DNA from: Saprospiraceae bacterium UBA2365
GTDB lineage: Bacteria; Bacteroidota; Bacteroidia; Chitinophagales; Saprospiraceae
Reading direction: 5' to 3'
DNA length: 10,602 nucleotides
Assembly: GCA_002344345.1 (NCBI GenBank)
Contig: DDTL01000096.1
Location: 1-10,602 of the forward strand
The position numbers and the translations under genes were made by a program. Position 1 is the first letter of the stretch; each line of letters begins with the position of its first letter. This document shows positions 5,324 through 10,602 of the stretch, in pieces. The notes below the pieces were generated by a model. It worked only from the letters and a program-made list of their open reading frames with translations, was not told where the DNA came from and ran no database searches.

Positions 5324-7141
5324 AAAAGGTTTCTGACCATATTTAAAAAACTGATACCTTACAGGAAATTCTTGTTGGCAAGCATTTTGTTCAATATACT
5401 CACTTCCTTTTTTACCATTGCAGGCATTCCCCTGTTCATTCCTTTCTTCGAATTGATTTTCAATCCTGAGGGAAACGAACATCGCTCCCTTGGAGAATCA
5501 ATTGATTTACAGGACAAAGTAATGAATTATATCAGTGATATCATCATGGACACAGAACCTGCTGAAGCGCTGAAGATCATCGTACTACTGTTTATTCTTT
5601 CCTTTTTGCTCAAGAACATTTTCCGGTATCTTTCCATGTTTTTTATGGCACCGTTGCGCAATGGCTTCATCAGGGATTTAAGAAAAGAATTGTTTGAAAA
5701 ACTGTTAAAATTACCTGTGAGTTATTTTAAGACGGAAAAAAAAGGAGACTTACTTTCCAGGATGAGTATGGATATCCAAGAAGTGGAAAACAGCATACTG
5801 GCTATTTTTGATGCATTGATCAAAGCGCCTATTCTTATTCTGGGCAGCCTTGGCTTTATGTTGTTTATCAGTTATGAACTGACGCTGCTGGTTCTTTTCC
5901 TGATGCCTTTTACAGTTTTTATCATAGGTGGACTATCGAGAAAACTTAAAAAACAATCCGGACAGGCTCAGCAAAAATTAGGTGAGATCCTGTCAGTCAT
6001 GGAAGAGACCATAACAGGTATGCGTGTGATCAAATCCTATAATGCAGAACATTCGGTTTCAGAAAAGTTTAACCGTACAAACAATCAATATGCACAAATT
6101 TCAACCAAGATATACAGACGGAGAGACAGCGGATCGCCACTTGCAGAAGTTTTGGCAGTGATGGTCATAGCCGTCCTTATGTTTTATGCAGGTAGCCTCG
6201 TTTTCCATCAAAAATTGATGCCGCAGACTTTTTTTGCGTTTATTTACGCCTTTTTTATCATCATTGAGCCCGCCAAATCATTCTCATCTGCCTATTTTTC
6301 CTTTAAAAAAGGAGATGCTGCCCTGGAAAGACTGGAAAAAATACTTTCACTGCCATCGCCTGAGATAAGTGAACCTGGCACATTGGGAAAAAAAGATTTT
6401 GAATCAGAAATAATTTTTGAAAATGTGTCCTTCAGATATCCTGAAAATGATCGTCTGGTATTGGAGAATTTTTCGTTGAAGATCATGAAAGGAGAAAAAA
6501 TTGCCCTGGTAGGTGATTCCGGAGCTGGAAAAACTACGGTTACGGACCTTTTATTGCGCTTTGGCGATCCTGCATCAGGAACAATTAAGATGGATGGAAT
6601 AGATCTAAAAGAAATTAAAAGAGATGATCTGCGGAATCTGATCGCCATTGTATCTCAGGATGCTATTTTGTTCAATGACACAATAGGGCAAAATATATTA
6701 TTGGGCAATCCGGCGCTGAGTCAAAAAGAAATTGAGGATGCCGCCGCAATTGCAGATATCAGTGATTTTATTGAATCTTTACCTGAAAGATTCGGCAGTA
6801 CGACCGGAGAACAGGGAAGTAAGTTGAGCGGAGGTCAAAAACAACGTGTTTCCATCGCCCGCGCACTGCTCAAAAATGCACCGATTCTGATTCTTGATGA
6901 AGCTACATCAGCGCTTGACTCACGGTCTGAAAAAAAAGTTCAGACTGCGCTGAAAAAAGTACTTGATGGCAAAACTGCACTCATCATTGCACACAGATTA
7001 TCAACTATAAGGGAAGCAGATAAAATTATTGTACTGAAGCATGGCAGAATAATTGAATCAGGAAATCACGAAGAATTGATGCTAAAAACCGGAGAATACT
7101 TTAAATTTGTCCAATTACAAAGTTTGAAAGGCCTTGATTAA
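5321..7141 (+). CDS. msbA: MsbA-type ABC exporter (fused membrane and ATPase domains)
   Basis: This is an inner-membrane half-transporter expected to work as a homodimer. MsbA family members flip lipid A-core, but relatives export other lipids or drugs, so the substrate is an inference. The membrane domain (about 1-330) has hydrophobic helices near 17-47, 84-110, 164-205 and 275-315. The ATPase domain (about 362-606) is complete: Walker A GDSGAGKTT (398-406), Q-loop Q446, signature LSGGQ (502-506), Walker B ILILDE (522-527), D-loop SALD (530-533) and H-loop H558. The 606-residue length is normal. The only start consistent with a full first helix is TTG at 5321, because an in-frame stop lies at 5306-5308. 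An out-of-frame ATG at 5305 would join the frame if one A of the 5-A run were absent. The last 8 nt overlap the next gene, suggesting co-translation. Confidence 0.93.
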   Translation: MKRFLTIFKKLIPYRKFLLASILFNILTSFFTIAGIPLFIPFFELIFNPEGNEHRSLGESIDLQDKVMNYISDIIMDTEPAEALKIIVLLFILSFLLKNIFRYLSMFFMAPLRNGFIRDLRKELFEKLLKLPVSYFKTEKKGDLLSRMSMDIQEVENSILAIFDALIKAPILILGSLGFMLFISYELTLLVLFLMPFTVFIIGGLSRKLKKQSGQAQQKLGEILSVMEETITGMRVIKSYNAEHSVSEKFNRTNNQYAQISTKIYRRRDSGSPLAEVLAVMVIAVLMFYAGSLVFHQKLMPQTFFAFIYAFFIIIEPAKSFSSAYFSFKKGDAALERLEKILSLPSPEISEPGTLGKKDFESEIIFENVSFRYPENDRLVLENFSLKIMKGEKIALVGDSGAGKTTVTDLLLRFGDPASGTIKMDGIDLKEIKRDDLRNLIAIVSQDAILFNDTIGQNILLGNPALSQKEIEDAAAIADISDFIESLPERFGSTTGEQGSKLSGGQKQRVSIARALLKNAPILILDEATSALDSRSEKKVQTALKKVLDGKTALIIAHRLSTIREADKIIVLKHGRIIESGNHEELMLKTGEYFKFVQLQSLKGLD

Positions 7142-8258
7142 AAATTATATCATATCAGTATTGGTTTTTTGTTTTCTATTCATCCAGTCAATGGCAGGGC
7201 AAATCGTAGTTCAAAGCGACAAACTGCCCAAAGCGGGTGACGTCATCTATTTAAAGCAGGATTTGCTCAATCATCTGATTTGGGAAGATAATCAGGGTTC
7301 CTCCAAATGGGATCTGAGTAAGGCAGTCAGTCCTTTGGTAAAAACAATTGAATTCGTTAAATCGGAATTCAGTCCAACAGGACGTGGTACATACCAGGTT
7401 TTTGAAATGAAAAGCAACAAGTTCAGTTTTTTATATTCAAGGACCAACCGTGGACTGGAAGAGATCGGATTTGTTCTGCAATACTATGGCACAAGACAAC
7501 CAAAAATTCCCGTATATTACGACAAACCTGTTTTGATCTCCGCCAAATCTCTGAATTATCCATTCAGGAACAAACAGGAAGCAAGTTATGATTTCAAATT
7601 GCAAAAAAGAGAATTACCTGCTGATATTCAACGAAATCTACCGAAAAATACCAAACAGATCAGGGTCATCGGAACCCGAACTGTCATGAGATCCACGGAT
7701 GCCTATGGAGTTCTGGAATTGCCTGATGAAGACCTTGATGTCATCAGGATCCGGGTAAATGAATTTCACAGGATCAAGATATATGATGCACATACGGGAA
7801 AGGTCATCCCTTTTTTAGATGACAGGATGATCGCGGAACTCATCTGTCAGGATATCTGGACAAATGCTTTTGAGTTTTATTCCAATAAATACAAATACCT
7901 GGCCGCTAAAGTCAATTTTGATGCCCTGGGAACTGTAAAATCATTACAATACCAGGTAAATAAACCTGAAACAGATGATTATTTTCTAAGTGATCTTAAA
8001 ACAGAATTCCAGCTATACCCTAACCCAACCTACAACATTGCCAAAATTTTGATTTCCAATCTTGACAACGGGCAGTATAAGTTAATTTTGTATAACATCA
8101 TAGGAAAAAAAATTTGGGATCGGGAGATAGAAGTTAATGGTCAGACGATCATCAGGGAAAATTTCAATTTTTTAGCCAAAGGTACTTATCTGATAGCTAT
8201 TCAGGATGAAAATGGGAATGTACTGAAAACTACCAGGCTGAATATCATATCTGTATAA
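7134..8258 (+). CDS. Secreted protein of unknown function with T9SS type A sorting domain
   Basis: I do not recognise the main domain. The N-terminus looks like a Sec signal peptide: K3, a hydrophobic core at about 5-17, and a plausible signal peptidase I site after SMA (residue 21). There is no lipobox cysteine. Residues about 25-285 form a beta-rich region without a visible catalytic motif. The last 80 residues or so (291-374) match the T9SS type A C-terminal domain: the FQLYPNPTYN opening, the LILYNIIGKKIW strand pair, and the LAKGTYLIAI plus TTRLNI ending. Such proteins cross the outer membrane through T9SS and are released or surface-anchored after cleavage of this domain. The start is TTG at 7134: a TGA at 7125-7127 blocks upstream extension, and the first ATG (residue 20) would lose the signal peptide. 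It overlaps the exporter stop by 8 nt, which points to translational coupling. Confidence 0.85.
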   Translation: MIKNYIISVLVFCFLFIQSMAGQIVVQSDKLPKAGDVIYLKQDLLNHLIWEDNQGSSKWDLSKAVSPLVKTIEFVKSEFSPTGRGTYQVFEMKSNKFSFLYSRTNRGLEEIGFVLQYYGTRQPKIPVYYDKPVLISAKSLNYPFRNKQEASYDFKLQKRELPADIQRNLPKNTKQIRVIGTRTVMRSTDAYGVLELPDEDLDVIRIRVNEFHRIKIYDAHTGKVIPFLDDRMIAELICQDIWTNAFEFYSNKYKYLAAKVNFDALGTVKSLQYQVNKPETDDYFLSDLKTEFQLYPNPTYNIAKILISNLDNGQYKLILYNIIGKKIWDREIEVNGQTIIRENFNFLAKGTYLIAIQDENGNVLKTTRLNIISV

Positions 8259-8317
8259 CAATTGATTGCTTTCAAAAATCAGCTTCAATTACAATTTTGA
8301 GTCTGCTCAAAAAGTCC

Positions 8318-8410
8318 AATTTGTTGATTTTCAATCGTTTTTTGCCCCAACCCTACTGATGTCAAAGATCAGCACAAGACTAAATGGAAAAGATTGAAAA
8401 TCAACAAATT
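8318..8410 (+). repeat. Perfect 19-nt inverted repeat (hairpin) inside element copy 2
   Basis: The arms at 8318-8336 and 8392-8410 are perfectly complementary and identical to those in copy 1. The loop between them differs from copy 1 at several places. Within the loop, CTGAT and ATCAG form a 5-bp stem with a 7-nt loop, while copy 1 pairs slightly different bases at the same place (TACTGA with TCAGTA). Confidence 0.88.
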
Positions 8411-8426
8411 AAAAGTCCCTTTTTAG

Positions 8427-8476
8427 GTATATGCTGACTGAAAACGTGAGTGCCTGTACTGGCTGAAAAAGTCAAA
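8427..8476 (+). repeat. Two decayed 25-bp stem-loop units (copy 2)
   Basis: The two units start at 8427 and 8452. The first has GCTGAC, loop TGAAAAC and GTGAGT, with one stem mismatch. The second has ACTGGC and GTCAAA and pairs poorly at its base. They align with the 25-bp units of copy 1, followed by the same G-rich right end. The array is shorter and more degraded than in copy 1. Confidence 0.8.
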
Positions 8477-8669
8477 GGGGATTTAGGGGGCAAAGACTTT
8501 TCGGAGTGGACTCGATTTTTCCATTTCAATAAAGAGAGTCCGGCATAGGACTTCAGATTTATCGGAAAGTTTCTGATCTTTAATATTAAAAAAATCATGA
8601 AGTTTATTGTGCCCTTTATTGATTGTACAAGGCTCCTGAATAATGTGGGTCTGAAATTGAATTCGTGTA

Positions 8670-8677
8670 TATTTTTG
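8670..8677 (+). promoter_or_regulatory. Candidate Bacteroidota -7 promoter box with no obvious gene
   Basis: TATTTTTG matches TAnnTTTG exactly and is followed by CA, a common Bacteroidota context. No TTTG -33 element is seen about 19 nt upstream. Transcription from here would run through the 14-bp repeat array and reach the thiolase gene after roughly 460 nt, or make a short non-coding RNA. This is a weak call. Confidence 0.3.
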
Positions 8678-8768
8678 CAGAACTTTAAAGAAATTTGGTG
8701 TAGAATTAAAGCCGTACTGAATATTTAGTCCTTAGGATGCATTTCCATCGGGGTCGATCCCACTCCCC

Positions 8769-8850
8769 CATACGGGCAGGCCCCATACGGGCAAGCTCAT
8801 ACGGGCAAGCTCATACGGGCAGGTTCATACGGGCAGGTTCATACGGGGTT
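8769..8850. repeat. GC-rich 14-bp direct-repeat array (six units)
   Basis: CATACGGG recurs six times at 8769, 8784, 8798, 8812, 8826 and 8840. The full unit is CATACGGGCARGYT (14 bp). The first unit is 15 bp and the last is cut short as CATACGGGGTT. There are no spacers, so it is not a CRISPR array, and 14 is not a multiple of three, so it is unlikely to encode a repeat peptide. It is preceded by the near-palindrome GGGGTCGATCCC (8750-8761). The function is unknown; it could be a replication-slippage minisatellite or a protein-binding array. Confidence 0.85.
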
Positions 8851-9039
8851 TCTTAATTCAATTTCCTCTTTGGTTCTGGCTCGTTCAAGTTAGATAGAAG
8901 TGGTTTTTATGCCACCATTTAAAAAAATTAATCCCTTAAGCCATTTTCCGGTTCTGATATTTTCCCCTTTTAACAACTCCAAAATTATAAGCTGTTTCTC
9001 CGAATCCTTCACAAATAACCAGACTGACAATATTAAACT

Positions 9040-9054
9040 TGAACTTTAAGTTCA
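9040..9054. promoter_or_regulatory. 15-bp palindrome upstream of the thiolase gene (possible operator)
   Basis: TGAACTTTAAGTTCA is a perfect inverted repeat with 7-nt arms around a central T. It ends about 94 nt before the thiolase start. The size suits binding by a dimeric regulator, but no family-specific consensus is recognised. Confidence 0.35.
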
Positions 9055-9079
9055 GTGGGTTCCAAATCTGAACATTTTT

Positions 9080-9096
9080 TGAGGATTCTTTCCTCA
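9080..9096. promoter_or_regulatory. Small hairpin in the thiolase leader
   Basis: TGAGGA (9080-9085) and TCCTCA (9091-9096) form a 6-bp stem with loop TTCTT. No T tract follows, so it is not a standard terminator. It lies about 52 nt before the thiolase ATG and may be a leader structure or a coincidence. Confidence 0.3.
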
Positions 9097-9148
9097 GATT
9101 CCATGATTATGCTTACCTTTAAGCATTTAAACCAAATCATATCATAAT

Positions 9149-10327
9149 ATGGAAAAAGTGTATATTATATCCGCGGTCAGAACACCTCTTGGTAGTTTTG
9201 GTGGAGCTTTAGCAGGTTTTACAGCAGTTGAGCTTGGTTCCAAAGCGATCAGAGGCGCTGTGGAGAAAGCAGGTATCAAACCGGAATTGGTGGAAGAACT
9301 TTACTTTGGAAATGTGGTCCAGGCCAATTCAGGCCAGGCGCCTGCAAGACAAGCCGCATTAGGTGCCGGATTACCCAATACCGTGCCTTGCACTACTGTA
9401 AATAAAGTCTGTGCATCCGGTATGAAATCCATCGTTTTTGGTGCGCAAAGCATACAACTCGGGCAGAATCATATCGTGATTGCCGGTGGAATGGAAAGCA
9501 TGTCCAATTGCCCATACTATATTCCAAAAGCCAGATGGGGATATAAATATGGAAATGCGGAATTGATTGACGGTTTGGAAAAGGATGGATTACTTGATGC
9601 TTATGCCAAGCAGGCCATGGGTGTTTTTGCGGACAATACTGCAAAAGTATATGAGATCAGTCGGGAGGAACAGGATAACTTTGCGATTCAATCCTATAAA
9701 AAATCTGCCGCAGCCGCAGAATCAGGCGCTTTTGATGAAGAGATCATACCTGTTGAGATCCCTCAGCGCAACAAAGAACCTTTGGTCATGAAGGTGGACG
9801 AGGAATTTAAAAAAGTATTTTTTGACAAAATTCCCGGTTTAAGGCCCGCATTCACCAAAGATGGAACTGTGACTGCTGCCAATGCATCCACTATGAATGA
9901 TGGTGCTACAGCTTTGGTTTTAGCCAGTGAAGAAGCAGTAAAAAAGTATGGTCTCAAACCGATCGCAGAGATACTTTCATATGCGGATGCAGCGCATGAA
10001 CCTGAGTGGTTTACCACCGCTCCTACCAAAGCAGCAAAACTAGCCATGGAGCGAGCTGGACTTAATGTTCAGGATGCAGATCTTTATGAGGTGAATGAAG
10101 CTTTTGCAGTTGTTACTCTGGCTTTCAACAAAATGCTGGGTATTGACCCTGCAAAAGTCAACGTACATGGAGGAGCTGTATCGCTTGGTCATCCTTTGGG
10201 AGCATCCGGAGCAAGGATAGTTACTACATTAATCCATGCTTTGCACCGTCACAATAAATCCATAGGTCTGGCAACCTTGTGCAACGGTGGCGGTGGCGCC
10301 GGTGCAATAGTCGTTAAAAAGATCTGA
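9149..10327 (+). CDS. Acetyl-CoA C-acetyltransferase (thiolase, ACAT type)
   Basis: This thiolase catalyses reversible condensation of two acetyl-CoA to acetoacetyl-CoA, or thiolysis in the other direction, in the cytoplasm. The 392-residue length is standard. All catalytic residues are present: the nucleophile C88 in NKVCASGMKS, H348 in GGAVSLGHPLGASGAR, C378 in LCNGGGGAGA, and the NEAF motif upstream. The wording of the motifs (AGGMESMSN, TVTAANAS, ADAAxEP, GGAVSLGHP, CNGGGGA) resembles mitochondrial ACAT1-type acetoacetyl-CoA thiolases more than long-chain FadA enzymes. I infer acetyl-CoA specificity with moderate confidence; direction (ketone-body/PHB-type synthesis or degradation) cannot be told. 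Its start gives the usual MEKVYIISAVRTPLG opening. It stands alone: 640 bp of spacer upstream, a terminator downstream and no beta-oxidation partner nearby, so it is probably monocistronic. Confidence 0.95.
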   Translation: MEKVYIISAVRTPLGSFGGALAGFTAVELGSKAIRGAVEKAGIKPELVEELYFGNVVQANSGQAPARQAALGAGLPNTVPCTTVNKVCASGMKSIVFGAQSIQLGQNHIVIAGGMESMSNCPYYIPKARWGYKYGNAELIDGLEKDGLLDAYAKQAMGVFADNTAKVYEISREEQDNFAIQSYKKSAAAAESGAFDEEIIPVEIPQRNKEPLVMKVDEEFKKVFFDKIPGLRPAFTKDGTVTAANASTMNDGATALVLASEEAVKKYGLKPIAEILSYADAAHEPEWFTTAPTKAAKLAMERAGLNVQDADLYEVNEAFAVVTLAFNKMLGIDPAKVNVHGGAVSLGHPLGASGARIVTTLIHALHRHNKSIGLATLCNGGGGAGAIVVKKI

Positions 10328-10370
10328 GGCCTACAAAATATCAGGAATTAAAAGCATGTCCTGTGCCAGT

Positions 10371-10398
10371 AAAAAGAGCATATGGATATGCTTTTTTT
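10371..10398 (+). terminator. Intrinsic terminator downstream of the thiolase gene
   Basis: AGCATA (10377-10382) pairs with TATGCT (10387-10392) around a TGGA loop. The stem extends outward by one G-U pair and several A-T pairs from the upstream A run into the downstream T tract, a classic intrinsic terminator shape. It lies about 45 nt after the thiolase stop. The A run upstream and T run downstream also make it plausible in both directions. Confidence 0.8.
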
Positions 10399-10507
10399 AC
10401 TTTTAACTTTGTGAGATATTTTTAAGATCTTAGCTTAAAAACCTTTTAGTTTTCATTATTTTACCTTATTAATGCGAATCAAGGGTTAAAGTTAATTCTG
10501 CAGATAA

Positions 10508-10602
10508 GCAGGATTTTCTCACTTTTTTGCCTCGATCCTAAAGGATGAAAGCGAGAAAATCCTTTATCTTCCTTTAGGATTGAGGCCAAATAAAGGATTT
10601 TC
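10508..10602. repeat. Interleaved inverted repeats at the right edge of the window (incomplete)
   Basis: AGGATTTTCTC (10510-10520) is the perfect complement of 10553-10563. GCCTCGATCCTAAAGGA (10529-10545) pairs with 10570-10586, with a single G-U mismatch. GAAAATCCTTTAT (10555-10567) pairs perfectly over 13 nt with 10590-10602, which is the last base available, so the repeat probably continues outside. The arms alternate (A, B, A', B', A), so the hairpins are mutually exclusive or knotted. There is no ORF. It resembles a REP/BIME-style cluster or the edge of a mobile element, but the family is not recognised. Confidence 0.75.

Larger units (their letters stand above)
8300..8512 (+). repeat. 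Dispersed stem-loop element, copy 2 (213 bp)
   Basis: This is the second copy of the element at 2598-2860, in the same orientation. It has the left terminal repeat (8300-8316), the 19-nt arm (8318-8336), TTTGCCCC (8341-8348), the complementary arm (8392-8410), two 25-bp units (8427-8476), GGGGCAAA (8487-8494), and the right terminal repeat (8495-8512). The terminal pairing can be extended one base each way, to 8299 and 8513. The left terminal repeat lacks one base relative to copy 1. It is exactly 50 bp shorter than copy 1, which equals two tandem units; the other parts have equal lengths in the two copies (127 and 36 bp). It begins about 40 nt after the stop of the T9SS cargo gene, so it probably lies in that gene's 3' untranslated region. 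Confidence 0.85.
8513..9148. other. Gene-free spacer upstream of the thiolase gene
   Basis: About 640 bp without a convincing gene. It contains a -7-like box at 8670-8677, a near-palindrome GGGGTCGATCCC at 8750-8761, the 14-bp direct-repeat array at 8769-8850, a 15-bp palindrome at 9040-9054 and a small hairpin at 9080-9096. The GC-rich block at about 8745-8850 contrasts sharply with the AT-rich sequence on both sides. No Shine-Dalgarno sequence precedes the thiolase ATG. Confidence 0.5.

Noticed and set aside
8401..8598. 65-codon minus-strand ORF across the right half of element copy 2
   Set aside because: It reads through the non-coding stem-loop array. The corresponding part of copy 1 has a different number of 25-bp units and no equivalent ORF is expected.
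8597..8728. 43-codon plus-strand ORF (ATG 8597, TAG 8726)
   Set aside because: No recognised motif, no initiation signal and a promoter-like box lies inside it. Probably chance.
8769..8850. CRISPR array
   Set aside because: The units are 14 bp and contiguous, with no unique spacers and no cas gene nearby. The 25-bp array at 2725-2824 fails for the same reason.

Overview
The window looks like chromosomal DNA from a member of the Bacteroidota, possibly a Saprospiria-type lineage. The phylum call is fairly firm and the class call is a guess. The support is: one protein ends in a type IX secretion (T9SS) type A sorting domain; none of the genes has a convincing Shine-Dalgarno sequence; at least one gene is preceded by a good match to the Bacteroidota -7 promoter element TAnnTTTG; and the spacers are very AT-rich. 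All seven convincing protein genes are on the + strand.

Layout. 1-247 is an AT-rich leader. 248-4887 is a fatty-acid/translation block: fabH (ketoacyl-ACP synthase III), efp (elongation factor P), a 1-kb spacer, then accB (biotin carboxyl carrier protein) and accC (biotin carboxylase). FabH uses the malonyl units whose precursor chemistry AccB/AccC start, so the block covers the entry into fatty acid synthesis. 5321-8258 holds an MsbA-type ABC exporter that overlaps, by 8 nt, a gene for a secreted protein with a T9SS C-terminal signal. Both of these appear to use TTG start codons. 9149-10327 encodes an acetyl-CoA acetyltransferase (thiolase) with all catalytic residues, followed by a clear intrinsic terminator.

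The most unusual content is in the spacers. Two copies of one non-coding element (2598-2860 and 8300-8512) lie in the same orientation, 5.4 kb apart. Each has imperfect terminal inverted repeats, an internal hairpin with two perfect 19-nt arms, a tandem array of 25-bp units that are each a small stem-loop, and a G-rich right end identical in both copies over 31 bp. The copies differ in length by exactly two 25-bp units (four versus two). Copy 1 ends 77 nt before accB and copy 2 begins about 40 nt after the T9SS cargo gene. I do not recognise this family. It looks like a MITE/REP-like mobile or structured-RNA repeat.

Two further repeats are present: a GC-rich 14-bp direct-repeat array (8769-8850), and a set of interleaved inverted repeats running off the right edge (10508-10602). 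No tRNA, rRNA, CRISPR, transposase gene or replication origin was recognised.
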